Positions 34,404-42,755 of a stretch of DNA of 64,000 bases are shown in pieces. Both the position numbers and the translations under genes were made by a program. The DNA comes from JANMMJ01 sp031373255 (GTDB lineage Bacteria; Pseudomonadota; Alphaproteobacteria; Rhizobiales; Aestuariivirgaceae): NCBI GenBank assembly GCA_031373255.1, contig JANMMJ010000068.1, forward strand, positions 14,511 to 78,510. The letters are read 5' to 3'. The notes below the pieces were generated by a model. It saw only the letters and a program-made list of their open reading frames with translations. It did not search any database and was not told the origin of the DNA. How positions within the stretch are numbered: position 1 is the stretch's first letter; every line of letters begins with the position of its first letter.

Positions 34404-35009
34404 TCAGTTGAGAAGGCTCTGAATGGTCTTCGCCAGACCGTAGAGCCGTTGCTCGATAATGACCGGCACTTCGCAGACATAGGTCAGCGACTTCCGCCGT
34501 TCTTCAAAAATCCGCGTATCCCAGTTTATCTGGTCGGTCATGTCCTGAACTTCGGTTGGATCGGCATTGGCGTCGGCGCGCTTTGCGGCAAGCGCTTCCT
34601 GCGCAATCCTCAGCTTTTCGGCAAATTGCAGCTGCTTCTTGCCATAGCGCTCAATGCCGCTGATCACATCGCTGCGCTCGCCATTGAGCGTGTCGAACAA
34701 TGCGGCAAATGCCGCTTCAAGTTTTAGTTTTTTCTGATCGCCGGCTTTTCCAGCAAACTCTCTTACCTGCTTTGAGGCTTCTTCCAGCGGAAACCGCCGC
34801 GCCGCGAGCAGGGATACAAGATCGCTGATTTCCTTGTCGGTCTTCAGCGCGGTGGCTTCAGGTCCGGGCACTTCAGCGGTCCACACCGCACTGAGCGAGA
34901 TTTGCGGAACCTTGCGCTGTACGCAGGGCCAGTCATTTGTGGCAGCGGCGAACACGCCCTGTCCGGACATCAGGATGAAAGCGAGGCAAAGTGAAAGATG
35001 CCGCATCAT
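34404..35009 (-). CDS. Uncharacterised periplasmic helical protein of the PQQ-ABC operon
   Basis: A 201-residue protein with a signal peptide (residues 1-20, ending GVFAAAT). The mature part starts with WPCVQRKVPQISLSAVW and continues as long charged helices (residues 60-170), including a coiled-coil-like IAQEALAAKRADANADPTEVQDM. A second Cys near the C-terminus (TYVCEVPVIIE) could pair with the first. Start codons at 35009 and 35006 overlap the stop of the ABC permease, so it is translationally coupled to the transporter. I do not recognise a known function. A periplasmic partner of the transporter fits the arrangement. Confidence 0.8.
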   Translation of the reverse strand: MMRHLSLCLAFILMSGQGVFAAATNDWPCVQRKVPQISLSAVWTAEVPGPEATALKTDKEISDLVSLLAARRFPLEEASKQVREFAGKAGDQKKLKLEAAFAALFDTLNGERSDVISGIERYGKKQLQFAEKLRIAQEALAAKRADANADPTEVQDMTDQINWDTRIFEERRKSLTYVCEVPVIIEQRLYGLAKTIQSLLN

Positions 35010-35857
35010 GTGTCTCCCGGTCCTCCTTTGCGCGACATGAATCCACGCGTCGGATCGTAGGCATAGACCGCAGCGGCGAGGAACGCCACGGTGCAGCCCG
35101 CAACGACTGCGAGCGCCATGAAATTGACCTTCCCGTAGAATGCGAAACGGATGAGTTCGACCGCGTGTGTGAACGGATTGAGCGCGCAAATCTGGTACAG
35201 TAGCGGGCTCGATTCCTTGACGCGCCACAACGGATAAAGCGCTGACGACGCAAAGAACATCGGAAAGATCACGAAGTTCATCACACCGGCGAAATTTTCC
35301 AGCTGCTTGATCATTGACGACAGCAGCATGCCGATCGAGCCGAGCATCAGCCCGGAAAGGATCAGCGCCGGCAGAATTGTGAAGTAACCCATGACCGGCG
35401 CCTTGACATCCCAGAACCAGGCGATGGCCAGATAGACGTAAACCTGGAGAAGCGAGATGGCCACGCCCGCCGAGAGCTTCGACAAAATGAGGAACCAGCG
35501 GGGCAGGGGGCTCACCAGAAGGGTCCGCATGTTGCCGGTTTCACGGTCATAGACCATGGCGAGCGACGTCTGCATGCCATTGAAAAGCTGGATCATCGCG
35601 ACAAGACCCGGCGTGATGTAAACCTCATACAGCACATAGGTCTGGTAAGGCGGGATGATCGACACGCCCAGAACCTGGCGGAACCCAGCGGCAAAGATGA
35701 ACAGCCAGAGCAGCGGCCGCACCAGTGCCGAAATGAAGCGTTCGCGCTGGTGCAGAAATCGCAGCGTCTCCCGCCAGACAATTCCGGAGAAGCATGTGGC
35801 GTAGTCGCGGAGTGAGAACCCCAGTTTTTCTGTCGGAGTATTGATCGCGGTGGTCAT
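35006..35857 (-). CDS. ABC-2 type transporter permease of the PQQ-dependent alcohol oxidation system
   Basis: A 283-residue membrane subunit with six predicted helices, for example PLLWLFIFAAGFRQVLG near 50, ISLLQVYVYLAIAWFW near 135 and VVAGCTVAFLAAAVYAY near 250. The segment ETGNMRTLLVSPLPRWFLILSKLSAGV near 105-130 is a hallmark of ABC-2 permeases such as those that export lipids or drugs. Coupled to its ATPase by a 4-base overlap. Members of this permease group occur next to quinoprotein alcohol dehydrogenase genes. The transported substrate is not known. Confidence 0.88.
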   Translation of the reverse strand: MTTAINTPTEKLGFSLRDYATCFSGIVWRETLRFLHQRERFISALVRPLLWLFIFAAGFRQVLGVSIIPPYQTYVLYEVYITPGLVAMIQLFNGMQTSLAMVYDRETGNMRTLLVSPLPRWFLILSKLSAGVAISLLQVYVYLAIAWFWDVKAPVMGYFTILPALILSGLMLGSIGMLLSSMIKQLENFAGVMNFVIFPMFFASSALYPLWRVKESSPLLYQICALNPFTHAVELIRFAFYGKVNFMALAVVAGCTVAFLAAAVYAYDPTRGFMSRKGGPGDT

Positions 35858-36621
35858 GCAGCTTCCGTCCGGGTTGCTGGGCGCGGCGTGCTGGTGAGCG
35901 TCGTGAAGGCGCTTCGAATGTCGTCTGTTCCAGTGCGCGCGACGATATCGGCCACCGTGCCCTTCTCCAGCAGGCGGCCAAGATGCATGATCAGGATTTC
36001 GTCAGCCGGTGAAATTTCATCGATGAGATGCGTGGCCCAAAGCACACCGATGCGCTCGTCCTCCACCAGCAGGCGCACGTGCTTTTCAAGATCGGCGCGT
36101 GACTTGATGTCGAGTCCGATGGTCGGCTCGTCAAGCAGCAGGAGCCGCGGGCGGTGTAGCAGCGACCGGGCGATTTCCACCCGCCGCATCTGCCCGCCGG
36201 AAAGATTGCGGATTTTTTCCTTGGCCCGGTCTGCCAGGTCGAACCGCTCGAGCAGTTCCTCGGCGCGCTCCCGGCCATCCCGATAACCAATGCCATGCAG
36301 GGCGGCGTGATAGGAGAGGTTTTGGACCACTGAGAGATCAAGATCAAGCGTGCGGCTCTGGAACACCACGCCAAGCCGCCGCAGCGCCTCGCCAGGCGCA
36401 TCGCGGATATCGAAACCAAAAACCGAAATCCGCCCCTGCCGTGTGTCGTAGAGTCGGGTAATCAGCGAAAACAGCGTCGACTTACCCGCACCATTAAGCC
36501 CCAGCAGCACCGAAAACGTTCCCTGTGCAATGCTGAACGAGACATCATCCAGGGCCTTGCGCTCGCCATAGAAATGGCTGACGCCGGTCACTTCAAGGGC
36601 AAGTCGTTCCGTCCCGTTCAT
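35854..36621 (-). CDS. ABC transporter ATP-binding protein of the PQQ-dependent alcohol oxidation system
   Basis: A 255-residue ATPase with Walker A GLNGAGKST at 41-49, Q-loop VVFQSRTLDLDLSV near 85-98, signature LSGGQMRRVEIAR at 140-152, Walker B RLLLLDEPTIGLD at 159-171, and the switch His in ATHLIDE near 198. All catalytic residues are intact. It overlaps the permease by 4 bases. The family is specific to PQQ-linked clusters that also have a beta-propeller and a binding protein, both of which lie immediately upstream here. Confidence 0.92.
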   Translation of the reverse strand: MNGTERLALEVTGVSHFYGERKALDDVSFSIAQGTFSVLLGLNGAGKSTLFSLITRLYDTRQGRISVFGFDIRDAPGEALRRLGVVFQSRTLDLDLSVVQNLSYHAALHGIGYRDGRERAEELLERFDLADRAKEKIRNLSGGQMRRVEIARSLLHRPRLLLLDEPTIGLDIKSRADLEKHVRLLVEDERIGVLWATHLIDEISPADEILIMHLGRLLEKGTVADIVARTGTDDIRSAFTTLTSTPRPATRTEAA

Positions 36622-36666
36622 GATCTCCCTTAGCCCGCTTGGCCCTCTTTGGCACCATCAATCCGT

Positions 36667-37083
36667 TCACTTGATGATGATCTTGCCCTTCATGCCCTTG
36701 TCTTCGAGGCCCTCCACCCACCATTCATATTCGCCGGGACGGATCGTGGCGAACTGGACGAGGATCGTCCCCTTGTCGTCGAATTCGAGCCAAGCGGGAG
36801 CGCCGTTCATGTGCACCTCCAGGTCGTTGATCACGATCTGGTTCATCCACACATCGCGGAACAACGAGGTATGGAACTTGTATTCGAGCCCGCCATTGGA
36901 CGAGATCGACCAGCGGTAGCCCTGGCCGGCAATCAGCTCGAAATCCTTCTGGCTGACCTCGAACTGGCTGGCGTCGCTGCCGAGCTTGAGCTCCGGCATC
37001 TTCTGGCTGGCCTTGGTTTGCGCCCCTGCTTCTCCAGCGCCAAGGACCATCGCCCCCGCAAGGCATAATCTGGCTATATGCAT
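36667..37083 (-). CDS. Cupredoxin-like periplasmic protein lacking the copper ligands
   Basis: A 138-residue exported protein. The signal peptide ends near residue 21 (GEAGAQ). The C-terminus RPGEYEWWVEGLEDKGMKG follows the frame of blue copper proteins (PGxYxxxCxxxxHxxxGMxG), but the Cys and His positions are occupied by other residues and only the Met remains. The middle part, with NQIVINDLEVHMNGAPAWLEF, is all-beta. GGAGG lies 7 bases before the ATG at 37083. It stands between the ABC genes and the beta-propeller gene in one direction. A binding or scaffold role is more likely than electron transfer. Confidence 0.72.
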   Translation of the reverse strand: MHIARLCLAGAMVLGAGEAGAQTKASQKMPELKLGSDASQFEVSQKDFELIAGQGYRWSISSNGGLEYKFHTSLFRDVWMNQIVINDLEVHMNGAPAWLEFDDKGTILVQFATIRPGEYEWWVEGLEDKGMKGKIIIK

Positions 37084-37100
37084 TGAACGTCCTCCCATGT

Positions 37101-38075
37101 TCATTGTGGTGACACCGCGACACCCCACGGCTGTTCGCCAACCTGGATCGATTTCACCGGTTCGAGATTGTCGACATCGATGACCGTCACGTCATTGGAA
37201 ATGCCATTGGTCGAGATGATCTGCTTCTCGTCGGGCGAGAATGCCAGCTGCCACACCCGCTGACCCACCAGCAGGTATTTTTCCACTTCGTAGCTCTCGC
37301 CGTTCACCACCGCCACGCGATTGGCCGGCCCCAGCGCCACGAAGGCCTTCTTGCCGTCCTTGGTGATCCTCACCCCCACCGGCTGCAGCGCCTCCTTGGC
37401 CAGCCCCGGCACCTCGAATTCGATCTTCTTGACGATCTCCTTCGTTTTGACGTCGATCACGCTCACCGTTCCGCCGATTTCCGCCGAAACCCACACCTGT
37501 GATCCGTCGCTCTTGAATTCGGCAAATCGCGGCCGCGCATCCACCAGCACATTGTCGGTAATTTCATGTGTCTCGGAATCGATGAAATGCGCCATGTTCG
37601 TCGTCTCGGATGTATTGATGATGATCTTGCCGTCCGGGCTCACCCCCATGCCCTCGGGCTCGACCCCGACCGGGATTTCAGCCACCACATTCCGCCCGTC
37701 GAGATCGATGACGGTCACCAGATTGTCGTCCTCGTTCGCCACATAGAGCATCTTGCCGGATGGGCTCAGCACAAACAGCTCGGGATCTGGGCCGGAAGGC
37801 AGCGTGCCTACCCGCTCATAGGTCGCTGCATCGAAGATTTCGATGGTGTCATCGTCGCTGGCGCAAACCAGGACGTACTTGTTGTCGGGCGTCACCAGGA
37901 TGCCGCGCGGCCGTTGCCCACTCTTGATCGTGTGCACCACTTCCATCGTCGCGGAATCGATCACCGATACGGAATTGCCCTTCTCGTTGGAGACATAGAT
38001 TTTATAAGCCGAAGCCGGTGCTGCCCAGGAGGTGAGCAACAGGGCGGCGGTGCAGGCCAGCAGGCCGGTTCTCAT
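37101..38075 (-). CDS. PQQ-dependent catabolism-associated beta-propeller protein
   Basis: A 324-residue exported YVTN-type beta-propeller. The signal peptide ends near residue 23 (ASAYK). Seven repeats can be followed, each with a pattern like IYVSNEKGNSVSVIDSATMEVV or LYVANEDDNLVTVIDLDGRNVV. AAGGAG lies before the ATG at 38075, which also sits next to the end of the binding-protein gene. Length and repeat sequence agree with the family that accompanies PQQ-linked alcohol oxidation and this type of ABC transporter. It is a paralogue of the protein at 26560-27492, with clearly different repeats. Confidence 0.9.
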   Translation of the reverse strand: MRTGLLACTAALLLTSWAAPASAYKIYVSNEKGNSVSVIDSATMEVVHTIKSGQRPRGILVTPDNKYVLVCASDDDTIEIFDAATYERVGTLPSGPDPELFVLSPSGKMLYVANEDDNLVTVIDLDGRNVVAEIPVGVEPEGMGVSPDGKIIINTSETTNMAHFIDSETHEITDNVLVDARPRFAEFKSDGSQVWVSAEIGGTVSVIDVKTKEIVKKIEFEVPGLAKEALQPVGVRITKDGKKAFVALGPANRVAVVNGESYEVEKYLLVGQRVWQLAFSPDEKQIISTNGISNDVTVIDVDNLEPVKSIQVGEQPWGVAVSPQ

Positions 38076-38086
38076 GCGTGTCTCCT

Positions 38087-39319
38087 TCAATTCAGCTTGC
38101 AGGCGGTTTCAGGCTCGTCGATGCCGAGCGTGTCGAGTTCGGAGAACTGGTGCAGAAATCCTTCCTGCGGCGAAACCGACACAACTCCCTTCGGATCGGC
38201 CACCAGCACCGGCTGGCGCAACTGCCAGTTCCAGCGCCGGAAGGTCACGCGCTGGCCCTTGAACGCCGCGATTGAAAATTCCGGCGCCTTGATGAAATCG
38301 CCGATCTTCTGGACGTCGCTCGACTTTGTCCGGGTGGCGCCCTCGCCGATGATGCGGATGGCGGTCCACGCCTGGATATCTTTGGGCAGCATGCGCCGGC
38401 CCGCCGCCTTGGCAAACCGGTTCTGGATTTGTGCAGCGCCCCAGAGTTCATGCGCCGGATGCCAGCTCATCGGAATGAGCCCGGCCGAACCGGCCACGGG
38501 CCGCGGCTCCCAGGTGCGATAGGGCAGGTAGGTGGCAAATACTTCCGATTCATCCGCTGCCACCACCACCTGGTGTTCGGCCGCACCTTGCGTGAACACC
38601 GGAATTTGCCTTTGCACCTGCGCCACGCCCGTATCGGTCTGGCGTGCCCCGCCGGTATCCTTGAATTCGCGCTCCTCGACGATTTCCGCGCCAAATCGTG
38701 TGGCCGCCCGGCGGAGCGCATTGGCCCACAATGTATCGTCGGGGTGCGAGCCATAGACCAGCAACCATTTCCGCCATTGCTTCCACACCAGGTATTGCGC
38801 CAGCCCGTCCGCCAGCATGGAGCGTGTTGGTGCCGTATGAAACACATTGGCGCGGCAGTCTTCCTCGCGAAGTGAATCATCCGTGGCACCGACATTGAAA
38901 ACCAGGATGCCCTTGGCCTTCGCCGCATCGGCAACCTTGAGCACATTTGCAGCGGAAAGATCGGTAAGGATGAACTGCGTGTTGCCGGCTGCCAGTTGCT
39001 CGAAGGCCGGAAGGGGATCATCTTCCGGCTTCAGCACCACATCCTTGAGCGTATAGTGCTGCTGGAGAAACTTGCCCGTCGTGTTGTTGTCGTTGATTGC
39101 CACATTGGCCCCGGCAATGCCGAGATCTTCGGGAACTGCGTCAAGGATCGAGATCGTCAGGCGTCCACGCTCATAGGCGCGAAGATAGCCGATCTTGACC
39201 TCCTGGGAGTCCTGTGCGGAGGCGCTCTGCTGCGCCATGCTCGACAGGCAAAGCACCATCAAAAGCAAGACGATAGTATGAGCGAACTGACCTTTGGCGA
39301 AATCAAAACTGGCTTGCAT
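38087..39319 (-). CDS. ABC transporter substrate-binding protein of the PQQ-dependent alcohol oxidation system
   Basis: A 410-residue periplasmic binding protein with a signal sequence (helix at residues 14-30). The fold is of the branched-chain amino acid receptor type (IGYLRAYERGRLT, AINDNNTTGKFL, FILTDLSAANVLKVADAAKAKGILVFNVGATDD). YLVWKQWRKWLLVYGSHPDD near 180 is typical of the PQQ-cluster family. It is the first of five leftward genes (binding protein, propeller, cupredoxin-like, ATPase, permease, then the coupled helical protein). ABC-2 exporters usually have no binding protein, so its work may be sensing or enzyme maturation. Confidence 0.9.
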   Translation of the reverse strand: MQASFDFAKGQFAHTIVLLLMVLCLSSMAQQSASAQDSQEVKIGYLRAYERGRLTISILDAVPEDLGIAGANVAINDNNTTGKFLQQHYTLKDVVLKPEDDPLPAFEQLAAGNTQFILTDLSAANVLKVADAAKAKGILVFNVGATDDSLREEDCRANVFHTAPTRSMLADGLAQYLVWKQWRKWLLVYGSHPDDTLWANALRRAATRFGAEIVEEREFKDTGGARQTDTGVAQVQRQIPVFTQGAAEHQVVVAADESEVFATYLPYRTWEPRPVAGSAGLIPMSWHPAHELWGAAQIQNRFAKAAGRRMLPKDIQAWTAIRIIGEGATRTKSSDVQKIGDFIKAPEFSIAAFKGQRVTFRRWNWQLRQPVLVADPKGVVSVSPQEGFLHQFSELDTLGIDEPETACKLN

Positions 39320-39387
39320 TGAATCCTGGAAGAGCGTTTGTTTAGCCCGCTGTTGTTTCGAACTGTGCCGGGATACTGAACGGTTAA

Positions 39388-39891
39388 ATGCTGAAAAGTC
39401 ACATTACAATCTGGTTAGGATGCAGTGCCCTCGCATTCTCGTCAGCCCTGGCATGCGCCGCACCGCGCGCCGCAGTCTTCGAGTTCGAGCTGATTGATTC
39501 GAGCCTGGATGGCGAATTGCTGGGCACCACGGATGCCGAAAAGACAAGATTGGCCGAGATGGCGCCGCGCCTTCGCACCTTGCTTGAAGCGGAAGGCATC
39601 TATGAAGTCGTGGACATAGCGCCCGTTGCCGAGCAGGCAAAAAATTCCAATCTTCAGTCCTGCGGTTTCTGTGATGCGCAGATGGCGAAAAAGCTCGGCG
39701 CCGAACTCGCGGTGACCGGCACGGTGCAGAAAGTGTCCAACCTCATACTCAACGTCAATCTCTACGTGCGCGATGCCGAAACCAATCGGATTCTGAAGAA
39801 TGGCAGCGTCGACATCCGCGGCAACACCGATGAATCATGGTTCCGCGGCCTGCGCTATCTGATCAAGAACCGGATGTTCAAGAAGCAATGA
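39388..39891 (+). CDS. DUF3280/DUF2380-family periplasmic protein
   Basis: A 167-residue exported protein with a signal peptide (residues 1-25, ending ACAAP). AAVFEFELIDSSLDGELLG near 28 and LGAELAVTGTVQKVSNLILNVNLYVRDAETNRIL near 105 are the two halves of this domain, which resembles proteins that compute lipoprotein-like beta sandwiches. A CGFC pair at about 89-92 could be redox-active. Its stop overlaps the start of the next gene by 4 bases (ATGA). Relatives travel with PQQ-linked gene sets, so this gene joins the quinoprotein block to the H4MPT block. Function unknown. Confidence 0.8.
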   Translation: MLKSHITIWLGCSALAFSSALACAAPRAAVFEFELIDSSLDGELLGTTDAEKTRLAEMAPRLRTLLEAEGIYEVVDIAPVAEQAKNSNLQSCGFCDAQMAKKLGAELAVTGTVQKVSNLILNVNLYVRDAETNRILKNGSVDIRGNTDESWFRGLRYLIKNRMFKKQ

Positions 39892-40802
39892 CGCGCCTGC
39901 TGGCAAGCGTGAAAAGCGTCGCCGGCGCGCAACAGGCTGTGTCGCTGGGCGCCGATATTATTGACATATCGCAAGCCCCCGCCGGCGAGGGTGGAAAGAT
40001 ACTGGCGGTATTGGCCGGCGGCAAAGCAATCTGCGCTGCAGCCGATGCGAAGGGTGTCGAATATGTGGTCGGCAACGCGGTGCCCGGCAAATGCATCGGC
40101 ATTGTGCCGGCCGGCGCGAAGGACAGTGCCGAACAGATTGCGCGATTCAGTTCAGCCGGTTCGCGGGGCGCCATGCTGCGAACGGAAAGAGATGTCCCGC
40201 TGTTTTCCGTGGCCACGCCCGCAAGCGTTGAGGCGTTTGTCGCTGCGTGCCGTGAGGCGAGGCTCGAAGCATGGATTGGTGGCAATCTCGAACCGCCCGA
40301 TGTCCCCCGCCTGCTGGGCTATGATCCGGACGTTTTGTGGATCGATGGACCCGGCAGCGAGGAGTTTCGGGCCTTGGTTCCGAAACATGACGAGTCTGGC
40401 ACAATGGCGGCGTTGCCTGCGGCGAGCGGCAAAGGTGATCTGATCCTCGTCCGCGATTTCGTGCTCCCCGTTGAAGTGGGTGCCTATGGCTTCGAGCACG
40501 ACAAGCCCCAGCGCGTTTGCTTCAACGTGGAAGTCGAGGTGCGCCGCAGGTCTGAAATGCCGCACGATATGCGCGATATATTCTCTTATGATATCGTGCT
40601 CGATGCCATCCGCGGCCTCGTGGCCTCAGGCCACACGGTTCTGGTCGAGACGCTGGCGGAGAAGACGGCGCAAAGGATTTTGCGTCATGATGAAGTCATC
40701 GCCGTCAAGGTCAGGGTGGAGAAGCTGGACCTTGGGCCCGGCGCCGTCGGTGTGGAAATCGAGCGCCGGAAGAATGCGGAATTGAAGGTGGCGCCGAACT
40801 GA
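39888..40802 (+). CDS. MfnB-like domain fused to a dihydroneopterin aldolase (FolB) domain
   Basis: A 304-residue fusion. Residues 1-190 resemble MfnB, which makes the furan precursor of methanofuran from glyceraldehyde phosphate (LLASVKSVAGAQQAVSLGADIIDISQAPAGEGG). However, the family DxK motif that forms the Schiff base reads DIS here, and the later Asp/Lys pair (LDTAxxDGK in archaea) is also missing. Residues 195-300 form a FolB domain with its Glu (YGFEHDKPQR), Tyr (FSYDIVLDA), LVETLAEKTA and Lys (VEKLDLGPGAVGVEIER). This half seems intact and would act in pterin synthesis. The start at 39888 overlaps the previous gene. The N-terminal half may be structural or altered in function. Confidence 0.8.
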   Translation: MTRLLASVKSVAGAQQAVSLGADIIDISQAPAGEGGKILAVLAGGKAICAAADAKGVEYVVGNAVPGKCIGIVPAGAKDSAEQIARFSSAGSRGAMLRTERDVPLFSVATPASVEAFVAACREARLEAWIGGNLEPPDVPRLLGYDPDVLWIDGPGSEEFRALVPKHDESGTMAALPAASGKGDLILVRDFVLPVEVGAYGFEHDKPQRVCFNVEVEVRRRSEMPHDMRDIFSYDIVLDAIRGLVASGHTVLVETLAEKTAQRILRHDEVIAVKVRVEKLDLGPGAVGVEIERRKNAELKVAPN

Positions 40803-41356
40803 TGCCCGCAAAACCTGTTGAACAGCGCTGGGCCTGGGCCCTCACCGGCTCCGGGCATTTCTTCACCGAATGCCTTGACCTCATGCGCGATCTGCCCAAT
40901 CTCGATATCTTCGTGAGCAAGGCTGCGGCCGAAGTCGTTCGCATGTACAAGAAGGATCTCAAGCTGCCGGAAACCGCGCACATCTATCGCGATGTCACGG
41001 CAAGTGCTGCCCCCGTCGGCCTGTTCTACAAGGGCGTCTACCACACGCTCGTCATGGCGCCCGCGACGTCGAACACCGTTGCCAAATGCATTTGCGGCAT
41101 TTCCGACAACCTGGCCACCAATGTCTTTGCCCAGGCGGGCAAATGCCGCGTGCCATCCATCGTGTTTGCCTGCGATACTGCGCCTGAGCTTGACACCATG
41201 GCGCCCTCCGGAATGGTCAAGGTCTATCCCCGCCGCATCGATCTCGAAAACACCGAGAAGCTGAAAAACTTCGAGGCCACCACGGTGGTTGAATCGCTCG
41301 CCGCCCTCACCGAAGCCGTCGCCCGCCGCAAGCGGGAAATCGCCGCCAATGGCTGA
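40802..41356 (+). CDS. Flavoprotein, probable dihydromethanopterin reductase (DmrB/AfpA-like)
   Basis: A 184-residue FMN-binding protein of the flavoprotein (phosphopantothenoylcysteine decarboxylase-like) superfamily. The N-terminus WALTGSGHFFTECLDLM binds the phosphate, and MAPATSNTVAKCICGISDNLATNVFAQA is the typical flavin motif. VYPRRIDLENTEKLKNFE is specific for archaeal-type flavoproteins AfpA and bacterial DmrB, which reduce dihydromethanopterin to H4MPT. It overlaps the preceding and following genes. With dmrA-type genes absent here, it is the best candidate for this last biosynthetic step. Confidence 0.82.
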   Translation: MPAKPVEQRWAWALTGSGHFFTECLDLMRDLPNLDIFVSKAAAEVVRMYKKDLKLPETAHIYRDVTASAAPVGLFYKGVYHTLVMAPATSNTVAKCICGISDNLATNVFAQAGKCRVPSIVFACDTAPELDTMAPSGMVKVYPRRIDLENTEKLKNFEATTVVESLAALTEAVARRKREIAANG

Positions 41357-42743
41357 ACGCCTGCTGTTTCTCACCGGTCATCTGGCCGAGGCTCGCCTGA
41401 ACAAAATCATCGCCGCGGCCAACACGGAGAGTGCCGATTGGCGCGTCCATGATGTCGGCGTCAAGGTGGCCGCCCTGATGACCGAAGCCATCATCGAGCG
41501 GCGTTTGCCACGGCCCGTCAATGCCGACAAGGTTGTTCTGCCGGGTCGCTGCCGCGTCGATCTGGCACGGTTGTCGGCCGCTTTCGGTGTGCCGTTCGTG
41601 AGGGGGCCCGATGAATTGCGCGATCTTCCGAAATATTTGGGCCGTGGTGGAGCACCGCCTGATCTCACCCGTCATGACACCAGGATTTTCGCCGAAATCG
41701 TTGAAGCCTCGCAGATCACGGTGGCGGAAATTCTCGCACTTGCGCAAAAGCTGAAGGCAGCGGGTGCCGATGTCATAGACCTTGGTTGTCTGCCCGACAC
41801 CCCATTTCCTCACCTGGAAGAAACGGTGCAGGCCCTGAAGGCAGGCGGCTTCAGTGTCAGCGTTGATTCCGCCAATCCGGATGAGTTGCGCCGCGGTGCG
41901 CGCGCAGGTGCCAGTTATCTCCTGAGCCTCACGCGTGACAATCTCGATATTGCCGAACAGTCCGGCGCTGTGCCGGTGCTCATTCCATCGGCGCATGGCG
42001 ACCTGCCATCTCTTTATGCAGCCGTGGAGCGGGCCGAAAAAATCGGCATCGAATATATTGTCGATCCGGTGCTCGATCCCATCAATTTCGGCTTTACCGC
42101 TTCGCTGCTCCGCTATGCCGCGGTGCGCCGCGCCTTGCCGCATGTCGAGATTCTGATGGGAACCGGAAACCTCACCGAACTGACCGATGCCGATTCCTCG
42201 GGTGTCACTGCGGTGCTGATGGGCATTTGCGCAGAGCTAGCCATTCGCAATGTGCTGCTCGTCAATGTCAGCCCCCATACCAACCGCACTGTGCAGGAGC
42301 ACGATGCCGCCCGCCGTATCATGTTCGCCGCCCGTGCCGATGAAAGCCTGCCCAGGGACTATGGCGGTATGCTCTTGCAGGTTCATGATCGTGCCCCCTT
42401 CGCGTCCTCTCCCACCGAGATTGCCGCCATGGCGGCCGAAGTGCGCGACAGGAACTTTCGCATCGAAACGGCGGAAGACGGCATCCATGTTTACAACAAT
42501 GCCGGCCATCACGTTGCCCAGGATGCCATGGCCCTGTTTTCGAGCCTCGGCGTTGAGGCAGATGGTCCCCATGCCTTCTATCTGGGCTCCGAACTGATGA
42601 AGGCCGAAATCGCCTTTCGTCTCGGCAAGCGCTATGCCCAGGACGAGCCGCTGGAATGGGGCGTGGCGGCTGATTTGCCGGGAGAGGATCTGACACGCCT
42701 GGCAAAGGCCGGTCACACGCTGCGGGCAAAACAGGAGAAATGA
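41349..42743 (+). CDS. Dihydropteroate synthase-related protein of H4MPT synthesis (Orf5-like)
   Basis: A 464-residue protein. The central part (about 120-330) is a DHPS-like TIM barrel: ADVIDLGCLPDTPFPHLEETVQAL, VSVDSANPDELRRG and YIVDPVLDPINFGF. The N-terminus LLFLTGHLAEARLNKII and the C-terminal helices AEIAFRLGKRYAQDEPLEWG belong to the dihydropteroate synthase-related family of archaea and methylotrophs. It is thought to join a pterin with the aromatic part of H4MPT. The ATG at 41349 overlaps the flavoprotein stop by 8 bases. In known methylotrophs the DUF447 gene is its neighbour; here an island has come between them. Confidence 0.87.
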   Translation: MAERLLFLTGHLAEARLNKIIAAANTESADWRVHDVGVKVAALMTEAIIERRLPRPVNADKVVLPGRCRVDLARLSAAFGVPFVRGPDELRDLPKYLGRGGAPPDLTRHDTRIFAEIVEASQITVAEILALAQKLKAAGADVIDLGCLPDTPFPHLEETVQALKAGGFSVSVDSANPDELRRGARAGASYLLSLTRDNLDIAEQSGAVPVLIPSAHGDLPSLYAAVERAEKIGIEYIVDPVLDPINFGFTASLLRYAAVRRALPHVEILMGTGNLTELTDADSSGVTAVLMGICAELAIRNVLLVNVSPHTNRTVQEHDAARRIMFAARADESLPRDYGGMLLQVHDRAPFASSPTEIAAMAAEVRDRNFRIETAEDGIHVYNNAGHHVAQDAMALFSSLGVEADGPHAFYLGSELMKAEIAFRLGKRYAQDEPLEWGVAADLPGEDLTRLAKAGHTLRAKQEK

Positions 42744-42755
42744 ACCGGTCGTGTC

